Assembly (NCBI RefSeq): GCF_000508085.1
Contig: NZ_KI669560.1
Span: 2,169,665-2,218,771 of the forward strand
Reading direction: 5' to 3'
Source of the DNA: Sediminibacterium sp. C3
GTDB taxonomy: Bacteria; Bacteroidota; Bacteroidia; Chitinophagales; Chitinophagaceae
DNA: 49,107 bases
The notes below the pieces were generated by a model. The model saw only the letters and a list, made by a program, of their open reading frames with translations, was not told the DNA's origin and searched no databases. Below are positions 7,251 to 16,262 of the stretch, piece after piece (within the stretch, counting starts at the first letter, position 1; each line of letters opens with the position of its first letter). The position numbers were made by a program, and so were the translations under genes.

Positions 7251-9188
7251 CTATTCGCCCGATTTACGCTGATGTATTTCTTCTTTAATGTTTTCAATGA
7301 AAGACTGGAGCGAAACGGTTCCCATGTCTCCCTTCCCCTGTCTTCTTACCGATAACTGCTGCTCATTCATTTCTTTTTCACCAATAACCAGCATATAAGG
7401 CACTTTCATCAGCTCAGTATCACGGATCTTTTTACCAATTTTTTCACTTCTGTCGTCTACTTCAACTCTTACACCCGCTTTACGCAGCTCTTGTTTTACC
7501 GCAAGTGCGTAATCCATGAATTTGTCACTGATAGGCAACACTTTCACTTGAAGCGGCGCCAACCATACCGGGAACTTCCCTGCATAATGCTCTAATAGGA
7601 ATCCAATGAAACGTTCATGGGTTCCCAACGGTGCACGGTGAATAATCAATGGAATTTCTGATTCATTGTGCTGGTTGGTATATTCCAACTGGAATTTTCT
7701 ACCTGAATTAAAGTCTACCTGGTTAGTAGCCAGTGTGAATTCTCTTCCAATTGCACTCCAAATCTGTACATCAATTTTTGGACCGTAAAATGCTGCTTCA
7801 TCCTGAACTTCTACAAATGGGGTTCCGGTTTCTATCAGCACTTTTCGCACCATATCTTCGGTCTCTTTCCAAAGCTCTGGTTCGTTTACGTACTTCTGAC
7901 CCAGTTTTGCAGGATCATGAAGACTTAAACGCATTACATATTTGTCAACGCCAAAAATTTTGAAATACTTAAGATACATTTCATTCACTGCCTTGAATTC
8001 CTGTGCGAACTGTTCTCTGTTGCAGTAAATATGTGCATCATTCATATGCAAGCATCTTACACGCATTAACCCGAATAGTTCTCCGCTTTGCTCATAACGG
8101 TAACAGGTACCATATTCGGCAATTCTGTAGGGCAGATCCTTATAACTTTTGGGTTCAGCACCGAAAATTTTGTGGTGGTGCGGACAGTTCATGGCCTTCA
8201 GATAGTACTTGGTACCATCCAATTCCATCGGCGGGAACATACTGTCGGCATAATAAGGAAGGTGACCACTGGTTAAATACATGCTTTCTTTAGCAATATG
8301 TGGGGTAACCACACGCTTGTAACCAGCAGCCTCTTCAGTTTCTTTTGCCAATTTTTCAAGCTCTTCAATGATAATAGTCCCATTGGGCATCCACAAAGGA
8401 AGTCCCGGGCCTACATCATCATCCATTGTAAAAATACTGAGTTCCCTGCCCAATTTACGGTGATCCCTTTTCTTGGCTTCCTCTAACATAAGCAGGTATT
8501 CATCCATCTCTTTTTGAGTAGGAAAAGTTACTCCGTAAATACGGGTAAGCATTTTGTTTTTCTCATCTCCTTTCCAGTAGGCACCCGCAATGCTTGTTAA
8601 TTTGATTGACTTAATTAAGCCGGTATGCGGAATATGAGGTCCACGACACAAATCGGTGAAAGCACCTTGCGTATAAAAACTAATTTCGCCGTCTACCAGA
8701 TTAGAAAGTAGATCTAATTTGTATTCATCCCCTTTTTCACTGAAGTAAGCAATGGCATCTGCTTTAGCTTTTTGTTCTCGGATATACTGACTGTTCTTTT
8801 TTGCCAGTTCATTCATTTTCTTCTCAATGGCCAATAAATCATCTTCCGAGATTTTTTTATCGCCCAGATCCATATCATAATAAAAACCTTTATCCAAAGC
8901 CGGCCCAACCCAGAACTTTACGCCAGGGAAAAGTGCTTCTACTGCTTCTGCCATTAAGTGAGCAGAGGAATGCCAAAAAGTATTCTTTCCATCTGCATCA
9001 TCCCAGGTTAAAAATTGAATTGTTGCATCTTCCGTTATCGTGGTGGCTGCATCCACTACCTTGTTATTCACCCTGGCCACTAATACTTTTCTGGCCAACC
9101 CCTCGCTGATTGATTTAGCCACTTCCATTGCGGTTGTACCTGCTGGGTACTGTCTGCTTGCTCCATCCGGAAAACGAATACTAATCAT
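7251..9188 (-). CDS. thrS: Threonine--tRNA ligase
   Basis: A 645-residue class II aminoacyl-tRNA synthetase of full length. The order is a TGS domain (about 1-62), an editing domain with the HxxxH metal motif in FWHSSAHLMAEAVE, the catalytic core, and an anticodon-binding domain (about 540-640, LPISDKFMDYALAVKQELR). The core has the zinc cysteine in AMNCPHHH and motif 2 around YRYEQSGELFGLMRVR. It charges tRNA-Thr and removes mischarged serine. It heads the operon with infC, rpmI and rplT, and its promoter lies in the divergent gap with the secreted protein gene. Confidence 0.98.
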   Translation of the reverse strand: MISIRFPDGASRQYPAGTTAMEVAKSISEGLARKVLVARVNNKVVDAATTITEDATIQFLTWDDADGKNTFWHSSAHLMAEAVEALFPGVKFWVGPALDKGFYYDMDLGDKKISEDDLLAIEKKMNELAKKNSQYIREQKAKADAIAYFSEKGDEYKLDLLSNLVDGEISFYTQGAFTDLCRGPHIPHTGLIKSIKLTSIAGAYWKGDEKNKMLTRIYGVTFPTQKEMDEYLLMLEEAKKRDHRKLGRELSIFTMDDDVGPGLPLWMPNGTIIIEELEKLAKETEEAAGYKRVVTPHIAKESMYLTSGHLPYYADSMFPPMELDGTKYYLKAMNCPHHHKIFGAEPKSYKDLPYRIAEYGTCYRYEQSGELFGLMRVRCLHMNDAHIYCNREQFAQEFKAVNEMYLKYFKIFGVDKYVMRLSLHDPAKLGQKYVNEPELWKETEDMVRKVLIETGTPFVEVQDEAAFYGPKIDVQIWSAIGREFTLATNQVDFNSGRKFQLEYTNQHNESEIPLIIHRAPLGTHERFIGFLLEHYAGKFPVWLAPLQVKVLPISDKFMDYALAVKQELRKAGVRVEVDDRSEKIGKKIRDTELMKVPYMLVIGEKEMNEQQLSVRRQGKGDMGTVSLQSFIENIKEEIHQRKSGE

Positions 9189-9218
9189 AATTTTCTCTAA
9201 TCTTTAAAAAACTGACTG

Positions 9219-9252
9219 CAAAGGTAGCATTTAGCCAGCCGTATAATGCAAA
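9219..9252 (-). promoter_or_regulatory. Promoter of the thrS operon
   Basis: On the minus strand TACCTTTG (9219-9226, followed by C) is an exact -7 match. TTTG lies 22 bases upstream (9249-9252). I saw no T-box-like structure, which agrees with the phylum. The leader is about 25 bases. Confidence 0.6.
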
Positions 9253-9283
9253 ACCTTAACGGTTTTTTATCAGGGGAGGACTG

Positions 9284-9291
9284 TATTTTTG
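9284..9291 (+). promoter_or_regulatory. Minus-7 promoter element abutting a start codon
   Basis: TATTTTTG matches TAnnTTTG exactly and ends only four bases before the ATG at 9296. If it is used with the usual spacing, transcription would begin at or near the start codon and give a leaderless mRNA. No clear TTTG -33 box is present; the region 20 bases upstream is T-rich. Confidence 0.45.
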
Positions 9292-9295
9292 CAAA

Positions 9296-10531
9296 ATGCG
9301 CCTGGTTTTTACATTTGTCTCCTGTCTATTCTTTTTGCCGAATACATATGGCCAATCCATAACTGGCATCTGGAGAGGATATTTCAGCTCAAGCAACGGC
9401 CTTTACAGGGAAGGCATTCAAGAAGAAATGTACAAGTATGAAATACAAATTGATCAACAACCCAATAATGGAATAAAGGGGGTAACCTACTCTTACAAAA
9501 CCACGGTATTCTATGGGAAAGCAACTTTTCAGGGCATTTACAATATAAAGTCCAAAACAATTATTTTAAAAGAGACTGGATTAGTAGATTTAAAAATCGG
9601 AGATAAAAGCGAACCCTGTTTAATGACTTGCTATCTGGATTATTCTAAGATGGGTAAACTGGAAGTTTTGCAGGGGACATTTATTTCTATCAATATAAAA
9701 GACAAAGGCGATTGCGGAAACGGTAAAGTGTATCTTGAAAGGGTACCCGATTCTGACTTTGAAAAAGAAGATTTTTTAAAGAAGAGTCCTACTGCCAAAT
9801 CAAAGAAAGGCAATCAGGAATTGGAAAAGAAAGAAATCCCCAAATTAAACAAACCCAAAGATGCGATTACCGGTAAAAGCAGCGCATCTGGTAACAATCT
9901 ACCGAAAACAAGCAGCAAGTCCGCTGAAATTTCCGGCAATACCGGATCAGGTAAATCAATTAATTCAGGAAAATTAAATAATCCTGGTAATGCAAATAAT
10001 TCGCCTTTAAAGAAATCCCCACCGCCGGTAAGTGCATTACCTGTAACTCCTGCAGAACCACCTGCTATGCAAACAATGCCTCAAAGAAGAGCAGAGGAAA
10101 GCAACTCATCAACTGTTAAACGGGAGCAAACAGAAACAGAAGCCAGAGAAAAGAAACAGACAATTTTGCCAAAAGTACTGGTAGAAAGAGAAAATAAACT
10201 GGTAAAAACCATTCAGGTTGAAGAAGAAAATATTCAAATAGACCTTTTTGACAATGGTACTATCGACAACGATACCATCAGTGTTTTTCATAATAATAAG
10301 TTAGTCATTAAACACGGACGTCTTGCTTTTAATCCTATCTCCCTCAAAATTAAATGCAGCCCTGAAGACAAGTTGCACGAGCTGGTGGTAGTAGCTGAAA
10401 ACCTAGGTGAAATTCCACCCAATACCGCTTTAATGGTTATTACTGCGGGTAAAAAAAGGTACGAGGTTTTCCTAAGCTCCAACGAAAGCCGAAATGCAAA
10501 AGTAATTATTGAATTTGTACCCAGAAATTAG
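9296..10531 (+). CDS. Secreted modular protein of unknown function
   Basis: I do not recognise a named function. The 411 residues begin with a signal peptide (MRLVFTFVSCLFFLPNTYGQS). Next comes a beta-rich N-terminal domain of about 130 residues (SITGIWRGYFSSSNGLYREG, ending near YLERVPDSDF). A long low-complexity linker rich in K, S, N, P and Q follows (about 160-290). A compact C-terminal domain (about 295-411) contains QIDLFDNGTIDNDTISVFHNNKLV and NTALMVITAGKKRYEVFLSS. I recall similar C-terminal domains in other secreted Chitinophagaceae proteins, but I cannot name the family. No T9SS sorting tail was recognised. Its TAG stop overlaps the stop of the convergent TonB receptor gene by four bases. 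Confidence 0.75.
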   Translation: MRLVFTFVSCLFFLPNTYGQSITGIWRGYFSSSNGLYREGIQEEMYKYEIQIDQQPNNGIKGVTYSYKTTVFYGKATFQGIYNIKSKTIILKETGLVDLKIGDKSEPCLMTCYLDYSKMGKLEVLQGTFISINIKDKGDCGNGKVYLERVPDSDFEKEDFLKKSPTAKSKKGNQELEKKEIPKLNKPKDAITGKSSASGNNLPKTSSKSAEISGNTGSGKSINSGKLNNPGNANNSPLKKSPPPVSALPVTPAEPPAMQTMPQRRAEESNSSTVKREQTETEAREKKQTILPKVLVERENKLVKTIQVEEENIQIDLFDNGTIDNDTISVFHNNKLVIKHGRLAFNPISLKIKCSPEDKLHELVVVAENLGEIPPNTALMVITAGKKRYEVFLSSNESRNAKVIIEFVPRN

Positions 10532-12795
10532 AGTTTAATATTCCAGGTAACAGATGGTAAAACAGGAAATAAAGATACCTGTTTACCTGACACTTTTAAC
10601 GTTCCATCGGCCGCAGAACCCTCCTGATCAAAATACAGGAAATATGGATTAGCCCTGCTGTAAATATTGTATAAACTAAATACCCAGTTGCTGGAATACT
10701 TTCTTTGTTTTTTGGGTTTAGGGGTGTAGGTGGCTGCAATGTCCATCCGATGATAGGCATTCATTCTGTATCCATTAATGGTTCCGTATTGCTGCGACAG
10801 CACACCTCCAATAAAATAGAACCTCTCTGGAACGGAAACTGCATTTCCTGTACCATAAACAAATACCCCGGATAGTTTCCATTTTTCACTTAAATTATAG
10901 TTGGCCACAACCGATAAATCATGTCTTCGGTCGAATCGGCTGGGATATTTCAATCCCTGATTCAAATCCGGAAATTTTCGCCAGGTCCATCCCAATGTAT
11001 ACCCAATCCAACCCGTAAGTCTACCTTTTACTTTATTAATAAACATTTCAGCACCATAGCTCCATCCCTTTCCAAACACAAACTCTTCTTCTGGATCCTT
11101 TAAAGATGGTGTATAGCCTTCCCTGTATTCAATTTGGTTTTGCATGGTTTTATAGTACAATTCAAAAGAAGTCTCGAACATTCCGTTGTTGAAATTTTTA
11201 AAGTACCCCGCTGCATATTGCCAGCTTAACTGTGGTTTTACCCTTGTTGTACTCGGCACCCATAAATCGGTAGGTAGAGTGGTACCGGCATTTGTTACCA
11301 AATGAATATATTGTAGGTTTCTGGTTACCCCCCATTTAATGGAACTGGTTTCATCCAATGTATAACGGAAAGTTGCTCTGGGCTCTATTCCGCTGTACGG
11401 TCCGAATGAACTATAACGCAAACCTATATTGAGTTTTAATTGATTACTTAAATCCCAGTCATCCTGAACATATAATGCAGCTTCATTGGCCATTTTAGGA
11501 GGTGTGTTGTTGGGAGCAAATACAACACTGTCCTGATTACCTGCCAATAAATTGGGAAGAAATCGATGCCTCGTAAACAGGGCCCCGAATTTTAACTTGT
11601 GTGAAGGACTGATATACCAGTCGAAATCTGTTTTAGCAGTCAGGTCCTTGATTCCCGAAGATAGCCTGATATTGAAGTCGTTCTGACTCCCATTTAAATT
11701 AAAATGGTAATCATTGTACACCAATGTTGTATTGGAAAACAATTTTTTATTGAATACATGATTCCAGCGTACGGTTGCAGTGGCATTGCCCCAGTCAATT
11801 AAGGTTTTAAACGATCGGGCAGCATTGTTAAAAGTAAATTTATCTCTACCAAAGTACCCACTGATATACAAATGGTCTTTCTCTGATAGCTGAAAATTCA
11901 TTTTGGCATTGATATCATAGAAATAATAACCAGACCCGTAAAAGTCACTTGTACGGGAAATCAGGGGCTTGGTTATAGCGTCTACATAAGTTCTTCTGGC
12001 AGAAAATATATACGAGGATTTTTTCTTTTTAATGGGTCCCTGAATAGAAAAACGGGAAGCGATTAACCCAATGCCTGCGTCTATCTGTGTATTGTTCTGG
12101 TTTCCCTCTTTCATGGCAATATCCACTACAGAGGAAAGCCTTCCTCCATATTGTGCTGGCATCCCCCCTTTGATTAGGCTTACGTTTTTTATAGCGTCTG
12201 AATTAAAAACAGAAAAGAATCCGAATAAATGCCCTGTATTATAAACAACTGCATCGTCCAGTAAAATCAGATTTTGATCGGGTCCTCCTCCTCTTACATA
12301 AAACCCCGCATTTCCTTCCCCTGCATTTCGAACACCAGGCATCAGTTGCAAGGTTTTCAGAATATCTACCTCACCCATAAAAGCTGGCAAAGCTTTGGCA
12401 GTGGAAACGGATAAATCCAGTTTGCCCATCTGTGCCGTTTTTACATTGTTATCCCTTTTCCTTGCCGTTACGGTAACATCTTGTAAAACCACCCCTGTTC
12501 CGGGTTGCAAAACCAGATTTAATTCCCTGTTTTCTGTAAGCCGAACTCTTGTTTCCCGGGTTTGATAACCAATGAAATTGATAACCAGTTGATAACTGCC
12601 CTTGGGAAGAGTAATGGAATAAAAACCATAACTATTGGTAGTAACAGATTTACCCAATTCCCGGAAGCTAAGTGTAGCCCCAATCAGGGTTTCTCCGGAA
12701 AGACTGTCTTTTACATATCCATTCAGGGTATATTTTTCCTGTGCACGAGCATCTAACCCTAACACCAACAAAATACAGAGCAGGAATTTTCTCAT
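10528..12795 (-). CDS. TonB-dependent outer-membrane receptor with CarboxypepD_reg domain
   Basis: A 755-residue outer-membrane transporter. Its signal peptide is MRKFLLCILLVLGLDARAQ. A carboxypeptidase-regulatory-like beta sandwich follows (about 20-105, LNGYVKDSLSGETLIGATLSFRE...). The plug domain is at about 130-230 (PGVRNAGEGNAGFYVRGGGPDQNLILLDD), and a 22-strand-type barrel runs to the end. It imports an unknown ligand using TonB-ExbBD energy. No SusD partner is adjacent, so it is not a classic SusCD pair, and the length (755, not about 1000) agrees. It lies 70 bases after the DUF3347 lipoprotein gene on the same strand, which hints at a metal-related operon; that is inference. Confidence 0.92.
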   Translation of the reverse strand: MRKFLLCILLVLGLDARAQEKYTLNGYVKDSLSGETLIGATLSFRELGKSVTTNSYGFYSITLPKGSYQLVINFIGYQTRETRVRLTENRELNLVLQPGTGVVLQDVTVTARKRDNNVKTAQMGKLDLSVSTAKALPAFMGEVDILKTLQLMPGVRNAGEGNAGFYVRGGGPDQNLILLDDAVVYNTGHLFGFFSVFNSDAIKNVSLIKGGMPAQYGGRLSSVVDIAMKEGNQNNTQIDAGIGLIASRFSIQGPIKKKKSSYIFSARRTYVDAITKPLISRTSDFYGSGYYFYDINAKMNFQLSEKDHLYISGYFGRDKFTFNNAARSFKTLIDWGNATATVRWNHVFNKKLFSNTTLVYNDYHFNLNGSQNDFNIRLSSGIKDLTAKTDFDWYISPSHKLKFGALFTRHRFLPNLLAGNQDSVVFAPNNTPPKMANEAALYVQDDWDLSNQLKLNIGLRYSSFGPYSGIEPRATFRYTLDETSSIKWGVTRNLQYIHLVTNAGTTLPTDLWVPSTTRVKPQLSWQYAAGYFKNFNNGMFETSFELYYKTMQNQIEYREGYTPSLKDPEEEFVFGKGWSYGAEMFINKVKGRLTGWIGYTLGWTWRKFPDLNQGLKYPSRFDRRHDLSVVANYNLSEKWKLSGVFVYGTGNAVSVPERFYFIGGVLSQQYGTINGYRMNAYHRMDIAATYTPKPKKQRKYSSNWVFSLYNIYSRANPYFLYFDQEGSAADGTLKVSGKQVSLFPVLPSVTWNIKL

Positions 12796-12865
12796 GGCTA
12801 TAATACAAACTGGTAGAACAATAGTTCAGGCGAACAACTGGCTTCTGTAAGCCCTTTACCTATTA

Positions 12866-13438
12866 TTAACGGGGTTTATTGATGGTATCTTTTACTTCTC
12901 CGCACTCCAGCATGGTGGCTGGCAGATATGGATTTCTAATTTCACTGCTGGCACTTAACCAGGCTGCCCCATTATCGTCCATAGCCATAGGGCAAAATTG
13001 ATAGTATATGATTTCCTTATTGTATTGAACTTTTTTAATCAGTGTAGTCATTTGCTCTGTCAATAACTGAAAAGCTTTTCTTTTCTCTTCCAGTAAAGTC
13101 TCGCCTTTTAACCCTATTAATTCCGACTGCAGGGATTCAGATAATATTCCTGCAGCAGCTTTAACACTATCAACAACAATTTCATCAAATGGAATGGCCG
13201 CAATGGTTTTAGATAATAAAACAGCAGCCGTATCAACTTTTTTGATATTTTCTTCAATGAACGCATCTTTTAATGCATAATACGCCGTTAATGATGCTTT
13301 GAATGAATTATTAAAAGTATCTGAATAAATAGATACAGCATTTGTTTGTTCAGGAGCCGGCTTACTTTCGGAATTCTTCTCAGTTTCTCCGCAGGCAATA
13401 AACAAAAGGGAAACCCATAAGGAAAGTAAATATTTCAT
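12866..13438 (-). CDS. DUF3347 lipoprotein
   Basis: A 190-residue protein. An upstream start at 13459 would add seven residues, but ATG at 13438 gives a clean lipoprotein signal (MKYLLSLWVSLLFIAC, lipobox LFIAC), so I prefer it. The mature part is mostly helical, and the DUF3347 signature near the end is clear: YYQFCPMAMDDNGAAWLSASSEIRNPYLPATMLECG. In this family the conserved FCPMA, NPY and C-G residues occur in proteins often linked to copper or heavy-metal efflux in Bacteroidota. The motif's cysteines and methionines would suit Cu(I), but metal binding is inference. It is followed by the TonB receptor gene. Confidence 0.85.
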   Translation of the reverse strand: MKYLLSLWVSLLFIACGETEKNSESKPAPEQTNAVSIYSDTFNNSFKASLTAYYALKDAFIEENIKKVDTAAVLLSKTIAAIPFDEIVVDSVKAAAGILSESLQSELIGLKGETLLEEKRKAFQLLTEQMTTLIKKVQYNKEIIYYQFCPMAMDDNGAAWLSASSEIRNPYLPATMLECGEVKDTINKPR

Positions 13439-13456
13439 ATTGAGGACTTTAGAAAA

Positions 13457-13464
13457 CAAATCTA
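13457..13464 (-). promoter_or_regulatory. Minus-7 element for the DUF3347-TonB receptor genes
   Basis: TAGATTTG on the minus strand is an exact TAnnTTTG match, 18 bases upstream of the chosen ATG at 13438. No TTG is found at the expected -33 distance. The element overlaps the upstream alternative start codon, which argues against that start. Confidence 0.45.
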
Positions 13465-13494
13465 CAGCAATTTCATTTTGGAGCTCATTCCAAT

Positions 13495-13502
13495 TACCTT
13501 TG
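13495..13502 (+). promoter_or_regulatory. Minus-7 element for the ABC-F gene
   Basis: TACCTTTG followed by C is an exact match, 18 bases before the ATG at 13521. A TTTG at 13477-13480 is only 14 bases upstream, which is short for a -33 box. Confidence 0.45.
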
Positions 13503-13520
13503 CACGCAAAATAAGGGTAA

Positions 13521-15461
13521 ATGCTAATTGGATTTCAAAATGTAACATTTGAGTTTGGGGCCAGAACTATTGTTTCTGATGCTACCTGGCATATTCAGCC
13601 AGGAGATAGAATTGGATTAGTAGGTTACAATGGAACCGGAAAGTCTACCCTATTGAAAGTATTGGTGGGAGAATACACACCTTCGAAAGGGACTGTTGAA
13701 AAGAGTAAGGAAACCACCATTGGTTATTTGCACCAGGATTTATTGAGTTTCGACACCAGCGACTCTATCACTGAAGTAGCATTGGGGGCATTTGAAAGAG
13801 TGAGACAATTGGAAAAAGAAATTGAACAGCTGGGGATTGAACTGGAAAAAAATCATGAAGACGAATCATTGCTTTTAAAGTATACAGACTGTTTACACGA
13901 AATGGATGTGTTGGATGGATACAATATTCATCACAAAGCAGAAGAAGTATTGCATGGTTTGGGATTCTCTAATGAAGATTTGGGAAAGCCTTATCAACAA
14001 TTCAGCGGAGGATGGAGAATGCGTGTTTTACTGGCTAAAATGATTCTTCAACAACCAGATGTATTACTGCTGGATGAACCTACCAACCACCTGGATCTTC
14101 CTTCTATTGAATGGTTAGAAAAATACCTTATTCATTATAAAGGAAGCGTTGTAATAGTGAGCCACGATAAATTCTTCTTAAACAGGATGGTTAATAAGAT
14201 TGTTGAATTGTATCAGCAACAACTTCATATATATTCTGGCAATTATGAGTTTTACGAAACAGAGAAAGCCATTAGAATTGAAATGCAGCAAAAGGCTTTT
14301 GAGAATCAGCAGGATTACATTCGTCAACAGGAAAGGTTCATAGAACGTTTCAAGGCCAAAGCCAGTAAGGCCGCTCAGGCACAGAGCGTGCAAAAGCGTT
14401 TGGACAAGCTAGATAAAATTGAAGACGTGCAATTGGAAAGACCCAATATGCGCATCAATTTTCAATTGGAAAAAGTGCCCGGTAAAATACTGGTTACGCT
14501 GAAAGATGTTACCAAAAAATTTGGAGACCTCACCATCGTAGAACATGGTGTAGCAGAAATTGAAAGAGGTGACAAGATAGCCCTTATTGGAGCGAACGGA
14601 AAAGGTAAATCAACCCTACTACGAATGATTGCTGGCACAGAAACGTTTAGCGGCGAAAGAATCTGGGGGCATAATGTGGAAGAAAGTTTTTATGCGCAGC
14701 ACCAGTTAGAAGCTTTAACCTTATCGAATACCATTCTTGAGGAACTTCAACAATGTGGAAGTAAAAAAACAGATGTTGAACTAAGAAGTTTACTAGGCTC
14801 TTTCTTATTTAGCGGAGACGATGTTGATAAAAAAATCAGGGTATTGAGCGGAGGCGAAAAAGCAAGGGTTGCATTGGCAAAAACCATTGTTAGCAGAGGT
14901 AACTTCTTAATTCTGGATGAGCCCACCAACCACCTGGACATGCATTCAGTTGAATTACTGGCTGAAGCATTGAACAAGTACGAAGGCTCTTATATTCTGG
15001 TAAGCCACGACCGTTTTTTTATTTCGATGACTGCGAATAAAATCTGGGAAATTGTTGATCATCAGATAAAGGAATTCAAAGGAACTTACCAGGAATGGGT
15101 AGATTGGAACGAAAGAATGGAGAAACAGAAAAAAGCACAATCCACTCCTGTAAAAGAAGCTCCTAAGCAAGTTGTGGAAGTACCGATGAGTAAACCCACC
15201 CAGCCGATTAACAAGGAAATACAAAAAGAATTACAAAAGAATCAGCGAAAGCTGGCTCAGGTTGAATCTGATTTAAACAAAGCACAGGAAGAACAGAAAC
15301 AAATTGAATTAGACCTTGCCAATCCGGACACTTATACCAATGCCGCAAAGTTTGCAGAACTGGAAGTAGCATACAAGTCTGTTAAGAACAGAATTGCTGA
15401 ACTTAATCAGAACTACGAAACTTTGTTCGAGACGGTTATGGAGCTGGAAAACAAAGTTTAG
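13521..15461 (+). CDS. ABC-F family ribosome-associated ATPase
   Basis: A 646-residue cytoplasmic protein with two ABC domains and no membrane helices. The first domain has Walker A GYNGTGKST (35-43), signature FSGGWRMR and Walker B VLLLDEPTNHLDL. The charged linker that joins the domains lies at about 240-320 (QERFIERFKAKASKAAQAQSVQKR). The second domain has Walker A GANGKGKST, signature LSGGEKARV and FLILDEPTNHLDM. A C-terminal coiled coil (about 565-646) resembles the Uup or YdiF tail. ABC-F proteins bind the ribosomal E site and relieve stalls or gate translation. This is a housekeeping-type member. I see no reason to call it an antibiotic-resistance factor. Confidence 0.93.
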   Translation: MLIGFQNVTFEFGARTIVSDATWHIQPGDRIGLVGYNGTGKSTLLKVLVGEYTPSKGTVEKSKETTIGYLHQDLLSFDTSDSITEVALGAFERVRQLEKEIEQLGIELEKNHEDESLLLKYTDCLHEMDVLDGYNIHHKAEEVLHGLGFSNEDLGKPYQQFSGGWRMRVLLAKMILQQPDVLLLDEPTNHLDLPSIEWLEKYLIHYKGSVVIVSHDKFFLNRMVNKIVELYQQQLHIYSGNYEFYETEKAIRIEMQQKAFENQQDYIRQQERFIERFKAKASKAAQAQSVQKRLDKLDKIEDVQLERPNMRINFQLEKVPGKILVTLKDVTKKFGDLTIVEHGVAEIERGDKIALIGANGKGKSTLLRMIAGTETFSGERIWGHNVEESFYAQHQLEALTLSNTILEELQQCGSKKTDVELRSLLGSFLFSGDDVDKKIRVLSGGEKARVALAKTIVSRGNFLILDEPTNHLDMHSVELLAEALNKYEGSYILVSHDRFFISMTANKIWEIVDHQIKEFKGTYQEWVDWNERMEKQKKAQSTPVKEAPKQVVEVPMSKPTQPINKEIQKELQKNQRKLAQVESDLNKAQEEQKQIELDLANPDTYTNAAKFAELEVAYKSVKNRIAELNQNYETLFETVMELENKV

Positions 15462-15482
15462 TTTGTAATGAGAAATGCACAT

Positions 15483-15530
15483 AAAAAACTGAAAGCCCTT
15501 CCAATGGAAAGGCTTTCAGTTTAAAATCGT
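15483..15530. terminator. Bidirectional terminator between ABC-F and YdeI-like genes
   Basis: Nine-bp stem CTGAAAGCC / GGCTTTCAG (15489-15497 and 15511-15519) with further TTCC / GGAA pairing inside. Six A precede it, giving a good U-tract for the minus-strand gene. Only three T follow directly on the plus side. Confidence 0.75.
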
Positions 15531-15552
15531 TTTATAAATAAGTGGGGCTTAC

Positions 15553-16215
15553 TTATTTTTCTGTTGGGTTTCTTTTACCGGCCAGTAATTTTTCTAAAGC
15601 TGTTTCCAGTCTTCTTTTACGGGTTTCTTCTTTCTTTGCCCCCTCAATCCAGGTAACATATTCCTTTTGATTGGTGAAAGAAAGAGAAGTGAAGAACTCT
15701 TTGGCTTCTTCATGGGTAGTGAACAAACGGTCTAATTCTACTGGCGCTTTTACCAGTCTTTTTTCAAAATCAACTCCGTTTACCGCTAATTTGGCTTCTG
15801 AAAAATTCCTGTCTTTATTAGGTATCTGATCGGTCTTTTTAAAACGCATGGCACTCCATACATGGTCCATTGCAACCTGACGAACACACTCATAGTTTTG
15901 CTTGGTTAAGCAATCCCAACTGCAGTCTCTGTTTAAATCAGAAGCTATTTTACTGGTTTTTTTGGGATAAGCTACCCATAATTTACTATCATTATGCAAG
16001 GCAGGTAAAACTTCTTTTAGTACATTTTTCAATTGTTGTTCGCTTAAAGCAAAAACCAATGCAAAATCTACTTTCTTGCTTTTTAATAAGGGAGTAACAT
16101 TCTTGGCATAAGTGAGCTTCGCAAACTGCTTTTCGATAGAAGAAGGCAAACCTTGGATTAAGAGATTCTTCTCGTCTTTAAGCTGAAGTTTTTCGAGTAG
16201 CGTTTGATTCGACAT
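15553..16215 (-). CDS. YdeI/OmpD-associated family protein
   Basis: A 220-residue cytoplasmic protein. The C-terminal part carries the YdeI/OmpD-associated signature: APVELDRLFTTHEEAKEFFTSLSFTNQKEYVTWIEGAKKEETRKRRLETALEKL. The N-terminal half (about 1-130) resembles the DUF3052-like domain often fused in front of it (SKLWVAYPKKTSKIASDL). The molecular function of the family is not established. Older annotations as bacteriocin-protection proteins are weak. It has its own -7 element and terminator, so it is probably monocistronic. Confidence 0.8.
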   Translation of the reverse strand: MSNQTLLEKLQLKDEKNLLIQGLPSSIEKQFAKLTYAKNVTPLLKSKKVDFALVFALSEQQLKNVLKEVLPALHNDSKLWVAYPKKTSKIASDLNRDCSWDCLTKQNYECVRQVAMDHVWSAMRFKKTDQIPNKDRNFSEAKLAVNGVDFEKRLVKAPVELDRLFTTHEEAKEFFTSLSFTNQKEYVTWIEGAKKEETRKRRLETALEKLLAGKRNPTEK

Positions 16216-16246
16216 GCTTTGAAGAATTTTGTTACAATAAAGATTG

Positions 16247-16254
16247 CAAAGTTA
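16247..16254 (-). promoter_or_regulatory. Minus-7 element for the YdeI-like gene
   Basis: TAACTTTG followed by C on the minus strand is an exact match, about 31 bases before the ATG at 16215. It lies directly after the M48 protease stop codon. No -33 TTG was found. Confidence 0.45.
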
Positions 16255-16262
16255 AAAAAATG

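Noticed and set aside
13521..15461. ABC-F gene as an antibiotic-resistance determinant
   Set aside because: The short linker and Uup/YdiF-like coiled-coil tail suit a housekeeping ABC-F, and there is no mobile context or attenuator leader.
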